From Ananas comosus (Eukaryota > Streptophyta > Magnoliopsida > Poales > Bromeliaceae): a stretch of 64,000 nt of DNA. The notes beneath the pieces were generated by a model that worked only from the letters and a program-made list of their open reading frames with translations, made no database searches and had not been told where the DNA came from. Each line of letters starts with the position of its first letter. The stretch's first letter is position 1. The translations under genes were made by a program, and so were the position numbers. The DNA lies in contig NC_033639.1 of assembly GCF_001540865.1 (NCBI RefSeq), forward strand, positions 421,779-485,778. The letters are read 5' to 3'. Shown here in pieces: positions 12,601 through 24,429 of the stretch.

Positions 12601-15064
12601 TAAAGTTAGACTCACTACCAAATGACTAAATTAGAGATTTTCACTTATACTTTTCTTTGGGGGTGGCTGAAAAAAATCATAGTTGACACGTATTCATGCA
12701 GCATGTGGTCCACTCAGCTGGATCAAAGGGAAACAAAATACAGAAAGGATATTCTTTGCCTTTATGCTGCAAAATAGTTGAAGCTCTGCAGAATAGCCGG
12801 GAAGAGTTTCATCTTCAAACTCTGTGTATTCTTGGGCATAACACCACAACAGATTCATATGGAAATGCAAAGCCTATTGTCGGTGGCTTTTGGGTTAGTT
12901 TTTGCTGTTTTCTTTGTGTCATCTATTTTTTTTTTTTTTTTTTTTAAATCCTTACAACTCGAAAACTTTTTTGAACCTCTATTCTATTCCTAAAAGGAGA
13001 TTTAATGGCTATGTCAATTTTATTCTTTTGCTTCCCATTTATTTTTTGAATTTTAAACATAACCAGTATTCTCTATTTTTGCATTCAAATTGGAAGTTTC
13101 TCCTGCGTTGGCTTTTGGATTTCTATTTTGGTTTGGTTGAAACGAAAAGTTTGAATTCTTTTTAATAAACATAAAGCGCTTCTATTACTTCCGCTTTTTT
13201 CCCATTTGGCCTAAACTTTCGCTTTCTTTTCAACTACAACCATCGTTTTGAATCTTCTACTGCAACACGAAGCATAAATAAGTTTGAAGCGAACCCAAAA
13301 GCAGGAGCTTCAAACTGGCACTTTTGCTTCTGATGCAAAGTCGAACAACAATTCGACCTATAACTCAAGCCCCCATTTTGCCTGCTATGTAGCTTCTGCA
13401 CAATGATGTTTTAGGAGAGGGGTTAGAAAAAGCAGCAACAGTTCTTATTATCAAAAGTCTCCCCAACAGCTTGCTGCTCAAGTAGAAGCATAAGCTTCAA
13501 ATTAGAACAGCTTTTTAGGGTTGAGACGCTTGGAGCTTTTGGCAGAACAAAAGCTTCAGGCTTTCATCTGCCAAACACTAAGCTGCTGCTACTCAGAGTA
13601 GAGGAGCAGTTCCAGAAGCTGAGCCAAGCCGGCACTTAAAAGGGATTTTACTAACATGTGAACACACTCTGCTGCTTGTAGGTAGACACTTCAACTGGTC
13701 TAATGACGCCTGCAAGCTTTGATACGAGTTCCAGATGCCCAGATGAAATCGTCAGAAGAGTCCGCGTCAGCGTATCCTCAGGCGATCCCACTTGGGATGG
13801 GAAGTTATTAGAGACTTACGATACGCACAACGATAGATTTCAAATTGCTGCTTGCTCCTGGTATTTTATTTCCTACCGCCTCCATTTTATCTATGAAATA
13901 ACATGAAATTGATAATATTCATAAAACAGAGCTATCAGAGTTTCCGAGCAGTTCATACTGAAGATAGTAATGATCTCTCTATTGCATAATGAGAAACGGT
14001 TGAAATGTGTTTCTCCTGATATACAAGAGTGTTAAATAAAAAAATATTTAAACAGCGCTCTCGTTTTATATGGTATCAGAACAGGAGGTCATAAGTTCGA
14101 GTTATATCAGGCTCCTAATATTATTAATTTTCTCCCATTTAATTCAAGCCTACGTTATGGTCCTAGCAAAAAAAGTCTCGAGCCCAGATATGAGGGAGAG
14201 TGTTAAATATAAAAATATATAAGTACAGTTCTCTACAAGCGTAAGCTTTTAGAATACAATGATTGTTTCACAGCGAGACCTCCAATTTCAAGAGCTAAAA
14301 TTTCCCATTCTATTTTGATTGAAATATTTAAAAACGTTTTCTCGGAAAAGCAAAAGAAATAATTAAAAAACCTAGTTGTATCTTTAGAGCATGACACAGA
14401 CTGCTTCTATTGCTTTACTTGCCTGAAGTGACTTAGGTGGTTTTCATTAAAACATTTGGTCAGAGTTGTTTCTGATTTATATAACTAAACTCTTATGTTG
14501 ACAAAGGCTTTAGGATATTCTAGCTACATGGCATTTTCAGGATCCTATATGTAAATTTTCCCCACAGGCTCTCTGAATCATTATGCTTCTTATAACAGCA
14601 GCTACTATTAGAAAAATTTTGCCGAGAATATGAAAACGGCTATGGAATAGCAGTATACTTTTATAATATGCCATTTTGGTTAATCCTTTGTGGGTTACTT
14701 TAATCTTTGTTCCGCATTCTGTCATTCTGCTCTTACAGGATGCCGTCTGAATGGAAGCGAACAGCCCTTTCACTGCAGCGTCTCTCAGACACGGAAATCC
14801 TCGTCCAGTGTTCTACCTCACCTTCTGCAGAGCCTCCTGATTTTGTTGAGAACCAAAGGAGGTCTTTTCGCATACGAGACGCCTCAAACTGTTGGATTTT
14901 GCGTTGCTGGTCTATGACATGATTTACATTTTCACGTGTTCTTTCATTGACGCAGGATATGGAACTACTTGATTGAGTATCCAGATTGGAGCCATACTTT
15001 TCCAGGAAGAAAACCGCGTGTATTTGAACGAGCGGCCAACGGAGGGTGGTCCAGGTGTGGATAA
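9592..15064 (+). CDS. NTAN1: Protein N-terminal asparagine amidohydrolase
   Basis: Nine coding exons: 9592-9648, 9762-9923, 12210-12274, 12367-12460, 12566-12604, 12702-12893, 13682-13860, 14739-14861 and 14956-15064. They sum to 1020 nt, 339 residues, ending at TAA 15062. The enzyme deamidates N-terminal Asn to Asp, making a secondary destabilising residue for the arginylation branch of the N-degron pathway in the cytosol. Seen in the product: [24 protein letters not shown], whose Cys83 matches the catalytic Cys of the family; [50 protein letters not shown]; and [16 protein letters not shown]. Length and domain order agree with full-length plant NTAN1. Intron 2 is 2.3 kb and, like introns 6 and 7, carries repeats. 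Nothing is broken. Confidence 0.95.
9650..9684. repeat. (CT)n microsatellite directly after NTAN1 exon-1 donor
   Basis: The intron begins GTCTCTCT... with about 17 CT units starting at the donor itself. A pyrimidine run here replaces the usual GTAAG/GTGAG context, so the 5' splice site is weak by consensus. Confidence 0.85.
10125..10405. mobile_element. MITE-like element in NTAN1 intron 2
   Basis: Left end gtgtttggttccacgaaaaa and right end ttttgtgacaaaaccaaatac are an inverted pair. The inside is rich in runs of A and T around tttttcag/ctgaaaaa. A related element occurs at 52220-52950. Confidence 0.5.
10521..10668. repeat. 74-bp tandem duplication in NTAN1 intron 2
   Basis: Copies start at 10521 and 10595 (agctatcctgaacaagatgt ... 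tgtgtgattgcagttta) with about 10% divergence. Each ends in a strong acceptor-like TGATTGCAG, so each copy contains a cryptic 3' splice site. Confidence 0.8.
13180..13650. repeat. Intronic dispersed repeat rich in agcttc/gaagct, NTAN1 intron 6
   Basis: The block has many GCTTC/GAAGC words (cttttgcttctgatgcaaag, agaacaaaagcttcaggc, aagctgctgctact). Blocks of the same character lie in introns of ENR (31440-31650), NSE4 (36600-36950) and EML (47520-47990, 50810-51000) and at 46160-46380. It looks like a degenerate nonautonomous element family; no clean ends are visible. Confidence 0.45.
14030..14272 (+). mobile_element. TRIM (miniature LTR retrotransposon), NTAN1 intron 7
   Basis: Left LTR from TGTTAAATAA at 14030, shortened internally; initiator-Met-tRNA primer site tggtatcaga at 14071; internal part with gagttatatcaggctcctaa; polypurine atgagggagag at 14190-14200; and right LTR 14201-14272 ending gattgtttcaca. 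It has no coding capacity. The flanks AAGAG and GCGAG match at 3 of 5 bases, so the insertion is old. Same family as 60465-60705. Confidence 0.75.
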
Positions 15065-16178
15065 TTTACCATCTTGCCAATTTCAGCATGATTCGTTTCT
15101 TCACAACGGTACGTCACTGGTTGAAATTACGTAGTTGTCGCCTCTGCGGCACTCTGAAACAAACTAAAAATTGCATGTTTGAGCTCTCGGGCTCAAAATC
15201 ACTAGAAGAGAATGTTCTACGTTAAAACTCTGTGCTCGTCGAGATTCGTAGCTGCCGTGTAATATTGAGTAAACTTGTTGTACAAACATAAAAAAGATTG
15301 TAAAACTTTTTACTGCATAAACGAAAGACCGTGGAACAACATAGTAAGCCAATATTTACCGCAGGCGATATATAGTTTCATGCAGTGTTCACTTAAACGA
15401 CTTATTTATGCATGCTGCTCTGGGGTTCATCGCGGCTTTTGAAATTAGAAATAGAATAATGTGCTTGCTGAAAAAGTACTTAATCTGATCATCTGTTCGG
15501 GGGTTTATCAGGTAGGTTAGAAGTTAAAAAAAAAAATAAAATACAAGAGCTTAAGAATCTGCCCATAAAAACCACCACAGCAGCGGCACCAAATAACAAT
15601 CAACAACATCAACTGTGAAAGGAGCATAGAAAAGACACAGACACCCCAACAGTAAGCATGATGTAAAAGAGCATAAGGTATGTAAGATCAAGCATAAGAA
15701 AGATTCTCCCACATTCGAAGGCTAAGATGTATAGCAAAGAAATGCACCACACCTTTCTCATGCAACTTCACATTTTAAGCAGTAGGGAACACATCTCGGG
15801 CGCGCACACACATACATACTTGTGTTCAAGGATGCGTTTTAATCCTAGGTAACCAGAAAACCTTGGTTCTAACAAGATAATTTGGTAATGACTCCCATGT
15901 TACGTGGAAACACATTAACACATGCGACAACCATAAAAAACCCAATTTAACCACACTACGCTACGACACTAAAACGGCTGGCAGAAAAGGCGAGACAGTC
16001 GAAAGAGGCGGCTGCCGCGGCTGCTGCAAAATATCTTGATTACTCGTTCTCACATCATATAAACCTGCCAATACGAAACAAAAGGAAAGAAAGAGAAAGC
16101 AAAGCCTCGAAAAGATCCTACAAGAGAGAGAGAGAGAGCTTAAAACTCCTCGAAAAACCGCTGGCATGGAAGCACTTC
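15065..16178. other. Gap between the convergent NTAN1 and KHZ genes
   Basis: This holds the two 3' UTRs and moderately AT-rich sequence with no gene or clear element. A (GA)8 tract lies at about 16122-16138 on the KHZ side. Confidence 0.5.
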
Positions 16179-19100
16179 TCAAACAGTAGCTTTGCGCAGC
16201 TCGCTTTCTCCATGAGCAAAGTTGCACCGGTCCCCGAACGTGCACGAGCCCTTTGCAAAATTCTCGCACAGCTTGGTCTTGAAGCTGCTCTCCTTCCCGC
16301 CGTGGGAGAAGGCACCTCCCCTACCGGGCTTTCTCCCGGCGGCGGGAGCAGCAAAGGCGGAAGCAGCAGCGGGGCCGCTTATGCTGACGATAAGCTCCCT
16401 CACCATCGAGCTCGCGTCCCTTATCTGATCGAACGTCCCCTCGAGCTCGATGTTCTTCAAGTTGGGGTCCGACTCATGGTCGCGGATCGCCAGCCTGGCG
16501 CCCGTCACCCTGCATATCTGTTTCGTGTTCACCCCGCCCTTTCCGATGATCGCCCCCGCCAGCGACGCATCGACGCTGATCTTTGCGGTGGCCGAGGCGC
16601 CGAAGCTCCCCGGGGCTCCTCCCCCCATCCCACCATAGGCCTCCGCCGGCGGCGGCGGCATAGGGTATTCGGGGTGGCCGGAGAAACGACCGCCGCCGCC
16701 TCCGCCACCGCCACCCATCTGAGGCTGCATGGCCGCATCAGGAATGGGTTTTCCGAGCTCTCTCTCTCCGTGGGCGTAATGGCACTTTTCGCCGAATCTG
16801 CAGCCTTCCGCTGTGTTGTACTTGTTGCAGAGGCGGGTCTTTACGGCTGGAGGCGCAGAGCCAGAATGGCTGTCGGGAAACGCAGGAGCCGGTGGAGCTA
16901 TTCTCCCCGGGGGAGGATTAGCAGGATTGGGTAGGTTGAGCATGTGCGCGACAGCCTGGTAGCCACCTGGGACGTAGTGCAGGAAATGGCAGTTCTCGCC
17001 AAAAGGGCAACCCGAAGTGCTGCATCAAAGTCACAAGACCATCAGGCTTTTCAAATTATAAAAAAAATACAACACAGCAGTGTAGGCTATGTACATCAGA
17101 TGAAATCATCAACCATAAGAATAGTCTCGATTCGACTTATTAACGAGATTCTTTAGTGATATCAATGAAGAGTTGCAGTTTCATTCAATTACGATTCGTT
17201 CATGTGCATGGCAAAGTGAAAACAACTTACAAAAATAACTATTGAATGGAATGACAAAGTGCAGGAATACAAAAAATCATAACCAGAGGAGAAACAAATC
17301 ACATGCTAACTCGTCGAAGACGTCCAGGATATAAAACAAAAAGGTTGCATCATATGAGGCAGCATACGATCTAGTTGTTTTAACAAGCGCGGTTAAAATA
17401 AAAAATTTTCATTTTCCACGCCACCATTTTAATTTTAAGGTACCATGAGAGAAAACAACATGCATTTCGTTTACTTAAAAGATCCAAAATCATTGTGACT
17501 TGAAAATATACTGAAAAGAGGTATAATCAATCAAAATAACAATTCAAGTGTAATTATATGAATACAGCTATAGCAATTTACCCTCGATCATAAAAAGCAG
17601 GGAGAAGTATTTATGAAGCCTACTACAATCAATGACTTCAAAATCAAAATGCGCACACTAAAGGCAACTCCTCTCTAGACAAGCGCACAGAGGGAAAAGC
17701 TACGAGGATATTACCATACAAGCTACAATATCTGCAAAAACACTATAAAGACCAACCGAGGCAAAATTGTCATTTTCAAGGATAGCTAGAATGATCGCAC
17801 GCCCAAATCTGTACTTAGAAACAGATTGACTGCAAATTCATCTCAAGGTTCATATCATTAGTCATCCTGCAAAACTGAAATAACGTCTTGCACTTTCCAA
17901 TCTAAGTATTTAATTATCTCCTGAGTGCACTATTTTAACTAACAAATTTATTTTTAGTTCTCTTCTGGATAAACCATTTCATATTTTTAAGTTCAATAGG
18001 CACAGCAATAACCTATTCTACAGAAGGACCTAGTTAGCAACAATCCACAGGATTTTGCTGCATCGTTCTATATAGAACTATTCATTTACTCTCAATTCAT
18101 AAAACCCTTTCCCATAAACAGGATGCACAAGCAGTTTAGGGTGGCGTGTCCTAAGAAAAATATTTTGAAACCAGGGCGATTACATCTCATGTTTTCTCCT
18201 TATCATCCCTTCTTACACTGCCTGTTCATTCTGTCAAGCATTACTTCGTCTCAGCCTCGCCCTCTATCTCTTTTCTTACACCTGTCTGCTCCACCAAAAT
18301 GGTGCATAGGAGGTCTCCATACATTTTTGCCCAAAAGATATGAACTGACACAAATTTTACTTTATGTATTCAGACCTTTACTGACAGAAACATAAAAAAG
18401 ACAAAAACCTGGCAATAAAATTTTGACAATGTACCATGCAGCCAGTTATTAAAGTCTCAACATTAAACCCAGTACAGAACAAACATTCCAACCATCTAAT
18501 AAATGTTAAATTGCTTTTCTAACATAAGTTTGCTACGAAATCTAGCATGTACAACAATCCAAGATGCCTATGAAATGACAACCATATGCAAGATCATACA
18601 ATATGAAATATTTAGATGCGCAAACAACAAGAAATTATATGGAATTATATTTAGAAAGTGAGTATCATATGACATATCGATTCCATGTAATTCGAGTTCC
18701 CGCGTTCTATATCGCTTGCCATTTTCATACAGAAGGCACAATTATGAACACCCATATTACCCTGTTCAAGATTGTTAACATGATTTGAGCAGAACCTGTA
18801 TCACAATCTTTAGTGACCAATTTGTTAGCACCAAATATACTAATTTTGGATATGAAAAGTTTCCACAACTTACAATTTACGTGCTGAAAATAGAGGTTGC
18901 ATTTATGATGTCCATTATAGATAAGATTTGAACCTGAAAAACTTGGTGCAAGGCTTCGATTTGCTTCCTACACCAGTTTGAAACGACTCCTTTTCTGTTG
19001 CATCAAATTAATTGTGTGTTCTTAGTCAATGTAATATTAATTTACTGACCTTAATAGTTCAATTACAAATTAAACATCTCAAAATTATTAAAAATACAAA

Positions 19101-20166
19101 TATGTGAAAGGTTTGCTTTCATATAAGATGCTAGTATATCCTCTATCCAAGAAACTGAATATGATCTAGGAAAAGTATTTATTTACAACTTAGAACCGAT
19201 TTTTTTTTAACTCTCTGCAATGATAAAGATCACCCTTCACAATGTAGTCGCTGGGTTTTATAGAGTAAATTGTCGCTTAAGTAGTGAAACACAAATGGCC
19301 AATGGTGCAAAAAGATCAAAACTGAAAAGTTAATTATGTACAAACATAAAATCTATGACTTGGACTAAATATTAAGACACAAATTTTATTTTCACATAAT
19401 TTCGATTTTAGTCAATAAAATTTTATGGTAAATCAAAATAAACCCCAATGGATTTTTAGAACAGTTCTTAAACCCTAATATCATTAGAACCCAAAAGTTA
19501 AACCCTTGAGTCATTTGAAGAGAAAAAAAAACACACACATACACACTTGGATAAGAGAACATCTGTAGAATACAAATTTCAGGGAAAAGAGAAAAATCTG
19601 AATACTACTACATAACCCTCTCACACGACGCGATGTATTATGAATTAAAAATTAATCATAAAAATATAAGAGTAGAAAAGAGTTCAAAAAGAGAAGAAGA
19701 AACACACGAATCCAGAAACTGCGTGGAACTCGCACATTACCATACAAAACCCACCAATAGCAACAATAAGCTAAATATAAACAATTTACACTAATTTTTC
19801 TAATAATATGCAATACAAAATCTTGTCGAACCCTACAAACCCTATCTCCCCAACAAAATAACCCATGAGTCCATACTTTTCCCCAAAGAAAACATCCTGA
19901 AGAAGAAGAAGAAGACGAAACCACTAACGAAACCAAGAAGGAAGCAAAAGGAAAAAAAAAAAAAACTACTGATCCCCTTCCTCAAGAAACCCTAACATCC
20001 TCTTCCTCAAACAAAACCCCTTGAAGAAGAAGAAGAAGAAGAAAACACTAAGAAATCACAGAAAAACACGAAGCAAATAACCAATCGATCCCGACTCACC
20101 TCTCGACCTCTTCGCGGCGCCTCCGTTCGCCGCCCCTACCCTCCCCCTCTTGCGACCTCCGTCCAT
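16179..20166 (-). CDS. KHZ: CCCH zinc finger and KH domain RNA-binding protein (KHZ family)
   Basis: Three coding exons on the minus strand: 20166-20100, 18994-18934 and 17019-16179, giving 322 residues. The start MDGGRKRGR is the first ATG of the GC-rich leader exon. Domains in order: CCCH finger 1 at residues 38-57 (C-X8-C-X5-C-X3-H, split by the exon 2/3 junction), CCCH finger 2 at 107-126 (same spacing), a Gly9 run near 145, a KH domain about 187-253 with GKGG at 202-205, and CCCH finger 3 at 294-312 (C-X7-C-X5-C-X3-H), ending HGESELRKATV. Arabidopsis KHZ1/KHZ2 are nuclear RNA-binding proteins that promote flowering and senescence and, as I recall them, have two fingers; this form has three. 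Intron 1 is 1.1 kb and intron 2 is 1.9 kb. Confidence 0.93.
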
Positions 20167-20204
20167 GGCGACGTCCGTATCCGGATCAAACAGCCTCCCA
20201 CAAT

Positions 20205-20206
<2 letters not shown>

Positions 20207-20241
<35 letters not shown>
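20207..20241. repeat. (GA)n microsatellite in the KHZ 5' leader
   Basis: About 17 GA units, read as CT on the KHZ sense strand, lie roughly 40 bp upstream of the KHZ ATG. A T/A homopolymer of about 20 bp follows at 20315-20334. Pyrimidine-rich leaders of this sort are common in plant promoters. Confidence 0.8.
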
Positions 20242-20249
<8 letters not shown>

Positions 20250-20450
20250 TCCAAGGAGACGAGCACGAAACCCTAGCGAAGCGGAGGAAGCGGAGAGCGA
20301 AACCCTAGCTAGGGTTTTTTTTTTTTTTTTTTTTCCAACGGGAGAGACGAAGAGGCTCGGGGGAAAACAAAAAATATATATAAAAATAATAATAATAAAA
20401 AAGATAAAATAAAATGAGAGGCGTGATTAAGTGGAGCGGAGAGAGGGGGG

Positions 20451-20458
20451 TATTTATA
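20451..20458 (-). promoter_or_regulatory. TATA box of KHZ
   Basis: On the minus strand this reads TATAAATA after a GC-rich stretch, about 285 bp upstream of the ATG at 20166. This is a plausible spacing for the leader that contains the GA tract. Confidence 0.55.
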
Positions 20459-20689
20459 GGGCGGACGCGAACCGTTCGATTAGAATCGGGTTAATTGGAT
20501 GCGGATTCGAGTCCGAATAGCCAAAGCCGATGAGGTCACGAGATTCGGAAAAGGTGTATGAAATGCACGGGAGATTCGTTGGCCCCTGCCACGTGGCGCC
20601 ATCGCAATGGTCGTGGTCTTTAATTTTTTTAATACTTTTTTATTAATTGCTGTTTAACGGATGTGAGCTCGACACGTGTTTTTTTGGGG

Positions 20690-21265
20690 TAAGCTTCAAA
20701 TACCCCTCGTGGTTTCATTCATTCTTACTTTAGTACCTATGATTTAAAGTGTATCAAATTAGTCCATGTGGTTTTGCATTTTTTCACTTTAGTACTCTAT
20801 GGTTTAAAGTGTATCAAGTTAGTACCCTGTGGTTTCATTTTTCTTTTTTTATTATCTATTTCACTATTTTTTTTGTTAAATCGGTAACAAAGTTAAAATT
20901 AAAGGGTACTAAAGTGAATATTCGATGAATCTAGATAGGGTATCTGAATTTTTTTGTATATAATTTAACGAATACTAACGGAGGAAAAAATATCAATGAC
21001 AAAGTTAAAACTAAAGGTACTAAAATAAATATTCGATAAATTTAGGTAGGGTATCTGAAGTTTTGTCTATAATTTAACAAAATATTAACAGAGGAACCGA
21101 CGAAAAGAAAAAAAATGAAACCACATGGTACTAAGTTGATGCACTTTAAACTACAGGATAGTAAAGTGAAAAAGTGCGAAATCATATGGTACTAACTTGA
21201 TATACTTTAAACCACATGGTACTAAAGTAAAAAGTGCGAAACCACAAAGGTGGTATGTGAAAATT
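20690..21265. mobile_element. ccctgtggttt foldback, copy A upstream of KHZ
   Basis: Left end cttcaaatacccctcgtggt; right end aaaccacaaaggtggtatgt. The arms contain tcactttagtac and the complement gtactaaagtga. The centre has two tandem ggtatctgaa(t/g)tttt blocks. Confidence 0.65.
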
Positions 21266-21597
21266 TTCATTTTTTTGAATTAATTGCATGCAACTCTCTG
21301 TGAATATAACAAATAGTAAATATATCCCTACAAAATTCAACTTTTAACTCTTATTTTTGTAAAAGTCGAGTGATATTCANACCGTTCGATTAGAATCGGG
21401 TTAATTGGATGCGGATTCGAGTCCGAATAGCCAAAGCCGATGAGGTCACGAGATTCGGAAAAGGTGTATGAAATGCACGGGAGATTCGTTGGCCCCTGCC
21501 ACGTGGCGCCATCGCAATGGTCGTGGTCTTTAATTTTTTTAATACTTTTTTATTAATTGCTGTTTAACGGATGTGAGCTCGACACGTGTTTTTTTGG

Positions 21598-22172
21598 GGG
21601 TAAACTTCAAATACCCCTCGTGGTTTCCTTCTTTCTTACTTCAGTACTCTATAATTTAAAGTGTATCAAATTAGTCCATGTGGTTTTGCACTTTTTTACT
21701 TTAGTACTCTGTGGTTTAAAGTGTATTAAGTTAGTACCCTGTGGTTTCATTTTTTTCTTTTTATTTTCTATTTCACTATTTTTTCGTTAAATCAGTAACA
21801 AAGTTAAAATTAAAGAGTACTAAAGTGAATATTCGAAAAATCTAGATAGGGTATCTGAATTTTTTTGTATATAATTTAACGAATATTAACGGAGGAAAAA
21901 ATATCAATGACAAAGTTAAAACTAAAGGTACTAAAATAAATATTCGTTAAATTTAGGTAGGGTATCTGAAGTTTTGTCTATAATTTAACGAAATATTAAC
22001 AGAGGAGCCGACGAAAAAAAAAGAAGAAGAAACCACATGGTACTAAATTGATGCACTTTAAACCACATGGTACTAAAGTGAGAAAGTGCGAAATCACATG
22101 GTACTAACTTGATATACTTTAAAACACAGGGTACTAAAGTGAAAAGTGCGAAACCACTAGGTGGTATTTGAA
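21598..22172. mobile_element. ccctgtggttt foldback, copy B
   Basis: This is the counterpart of 20690-21265 inside the second duplicate, with independent point changes (for example ctacaggata in copy A and ccacatggta in copy B). Confidence 0.65.
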
Positions 22173-22317
22173 AATTTTCCTTTTTTTGAATTAATTGCAT
22201 ACAACTCCCTGTAAATATAACGAATAATAAATATATCCCTACAAAATTCAACTTTTTAACTCTTATTTTTGTAAAAGTCGAGTGATATTTATATTTGTCC
22301 CTCTGATTTGTTACCAA

Positions 22318-23060
22318 GCTTCGTTTGGTTCGGATATAAGCAAGAACTAGTTATACCGGGGATAGGTACAAGAATGGATTTTCGTAGAAATAAGGGTATT
22401 TTTTTGTTTGGATGAAAATGTGAATATAAGCTGGAACTAGAAAAATTGTGTTTGGATGAAAATCTGAGTATAAGGTGGAATAGTTGGCAGTTATAGATAG
22501 AAAATAATAATTTTACCTCTATAATTGAATTTAACATTTTAAACTAATAATTTTAAATTAAAAATTTTAACTTTTAAATTTTANAACTAATAATTTTAAA
22601 TTAAAAATTTTAACTTTTAAATTTTAAAATTTGAAATTAAAATTAAAACTTATAATTTTCAAATTTCAAATTTTAAATATAAAATTTTAAATTTAAGATT
22701 AAATTTAAATTTGAAAGATATAAAATATAAAATTTTAAATTTTAAATCTAAAAAATTAAATTTAAAATTTAAAAATTACAAATATCAAATTTATAATTTA
22801 AAATTATAAATTTAAATTTTAAAAAACTAAATTATAAATTTTAGAAATTTAAATTTAAATTAAAGATATCTCTCTTTCTCTCTCTCTTTCTCTCTCTCCA
22901 CCCGGGAGGGGTGGAACAAGTGTTCCACCCCTTGTTCCACCCCTTGGGGTGGAACACTTGTTCCACCCTGGTACAAGGACACCCCTTGTACTAGGTTGGG
23001 GTGGAACAAGTGTTCTACACCCCAAATTGTGTTTGGTTATCCCTCCTCTTGTACCCATTC
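22318..23060. mobile_element. AT-rich MITE-like element with g/ctttggtt ends
   Basis: Left end cgtttggttcggatataagc; right end gtacccattccaaacg. The core 22500-22860 is a scrambled run of aaatttaaaatttt words. A GC-rich palindromic segment 22897-23010 is built of ggtggaacaagtgttccacc copies. An N at 22584 is flanked by two copies of a 42-bp segment. Related elements lie at 56140-57085 and 61330-62005. Confidence 0.5.
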
Positions 23061-23388
23061 CAAACGGAGTGTTAGAGAACTGTGTAGTTTTTAACAGCAG
23101 ATAAATAAAATATCAATTTTGTCATTACAGATATGTTCCTCTAAAAATTCCAACTGCTATAATAGTACAGAAATATCCTTAAAAAATTTCTATTGGTCAT
23201 CTTCTTTCTTTTTATAACCCAATCCAATCCACCCTTATTGCAATCTCTTCTCTCACTTTAGGAAATTGAATGGTGGAGCAACATGCATTCGATAGAGGCG
23301 AAGCAACACGTGTCGTAAATGAATGGGGACGGAAAAATTCTAGTTACGAGTTCGAAACTAGCATGAAGAGGGAGAGGAAGAGGAAGAG

Positions 23389-24161
23389 TGTTGGGCCGAT
23401 AAGGCGCGGCCAAGTAGTACACCGGTGCTCCACCCAACTCTATTCTTTAATGATAAGGATTTTATTGTGCACTGGGAAGATCGGAAGAAATCCCAAGTAA
23501 TCACTGCGCGAATTAAGGGAAGTTATAGTAACCGCGAGTGGTTACACAAGCGGTTCTGATCGGTCGAAAGTGGCCCGAGAAAACAGGGGTAGTAGCCGAT
23601 CATGAGTAAACAATAACTGATTAACAAAGGCTGTCTATAAATAGGCCAATAACGCCCTAAAAAAATGTCTTTTTCCCCGATGATAGAAGACCGCCCTTAT
23701 TTTCTTATAACTTCTTCGCATTTTTCTAAGAGTAATCTACCTGTAATCCTTTACTTTCCTGCATTTACCGCTTTTCCATAGGAGTAGAATTTTAGATAGA
23801 TCAATCGAGTCTGTATGCTATCAAGCACACTCGATCTTTGTACTGTTTCGCCAAGTCATTTTCAATATATTTAAAAGGCATTCAGCTCTTTCGGCCGACC
23901 AGTTGGTGTGTTGTTCCATCCATTCGGCTCATCAGCCGACCCTAATCCTGTGCAGCCCATACATTCAGCTCATTCAGCCGAATCTGTTTAGAGTGAAGGT
24001 TTTTGAACTCGGCTGATAAAATCCCTCATCAGCCGAATCGCTTGATCCAGTTAAAGGGCGCAAACTTCGAGGGTCATTAATCGTAGCCGCTCCGAGTCCC
24101 TACACTCCTCCCGAGGAAGATCTTTGACTGAGTCAAGGGTCAAGACAATCGGCACCTAACA
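23389..24161 (+). mobile_element. Solo LTR (773 bp) with 5-bp target duplication
   Basis: It begins TGTTGGGCCGATAAGG and ends CGGCACCTAACA, giving TG...CA termini. The flanks are AAGAG at 23384-23388 and AAGAG at 24162-24166, a perfect duplication. A promoter-like TATAAATAGG is at 23636. The 3' part carries repeated attcagctcat/tcagccga motifs. No primer site, coding region or second LTR follows, so it arose by LTR-LTR recombination. Superfamily cannot be told from the LTR alone. Confidence 0.85.
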
Positions 24162-24429
24162 AAGAGAAAAGGAGGAAGAGGAAAAGTTTCCAGTGCTAGG
24201 GTTTTGATTGAGAGAAGAATGTATAATATAAATTTATCTCATTGACTAAGCAGGGTTACATATTTTATCTATGGTTAACTAAATTTTTCTAACGGATCAT
24301 AACGGCAGGAGTATATTTAAAAATTTTAGAACTTTTATAGAAATAATATAAAAAAGTTAAACTTTATATAAATATATTCGTAATTTACTATGTTAAAACA
24401 GAGAGTTGTATGCAATTAATCTTTTTTTT

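Larger units (their letters stand above)
20471..22290. repeat. 0.9-kb direct duplication upstream of KHZ, joined at a single N
   Basis: Copy A is 20471-21379 and copy B is 21381-22290. Both begin accgttcgattagaatcggg and end agtcgagtgatatt. They differ by scattered substitutions and small indels. The N at 21380 sits exactly between them, so this is either a true tandem duplication or two haplotypes placed end to end. Each copy contains the KHZ upstream segment with ccacgtggc (a G-box) plus one ccctgtggttt foldback. Confidence 0.85.
22195..24425. mobile_element. Foldback element split by younger insertions
   Basis: The left arm 22195-22290 (attaattgcatacaactccc) and right arm 24290-24425 (gagttgtatgcaattaatc) are an inverted pair of the same family as 52331-52745 and 25705-26650. 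Between them lie an AT-rich element (22318-23060), host-like sequence, and a solo LTR (23389-24161). Insertion order is therefore foldback first, the others later. Confidence 0.5.

Noticed and set aside
16212..16934. 240-residue plus-strand ORF across the KHZ last exon
   Set aside because: It is the antisense of the KHZ coding exon; the open frame follows from high GC content. The minus strand encodes intact CCCH and KH motifs.
23270..23500. 76-residue ORF MVEQHAFDRGEATR...
   Set aside because: It runs across the left boundary of the solo LTR (23389), so it cannot be one old gene.
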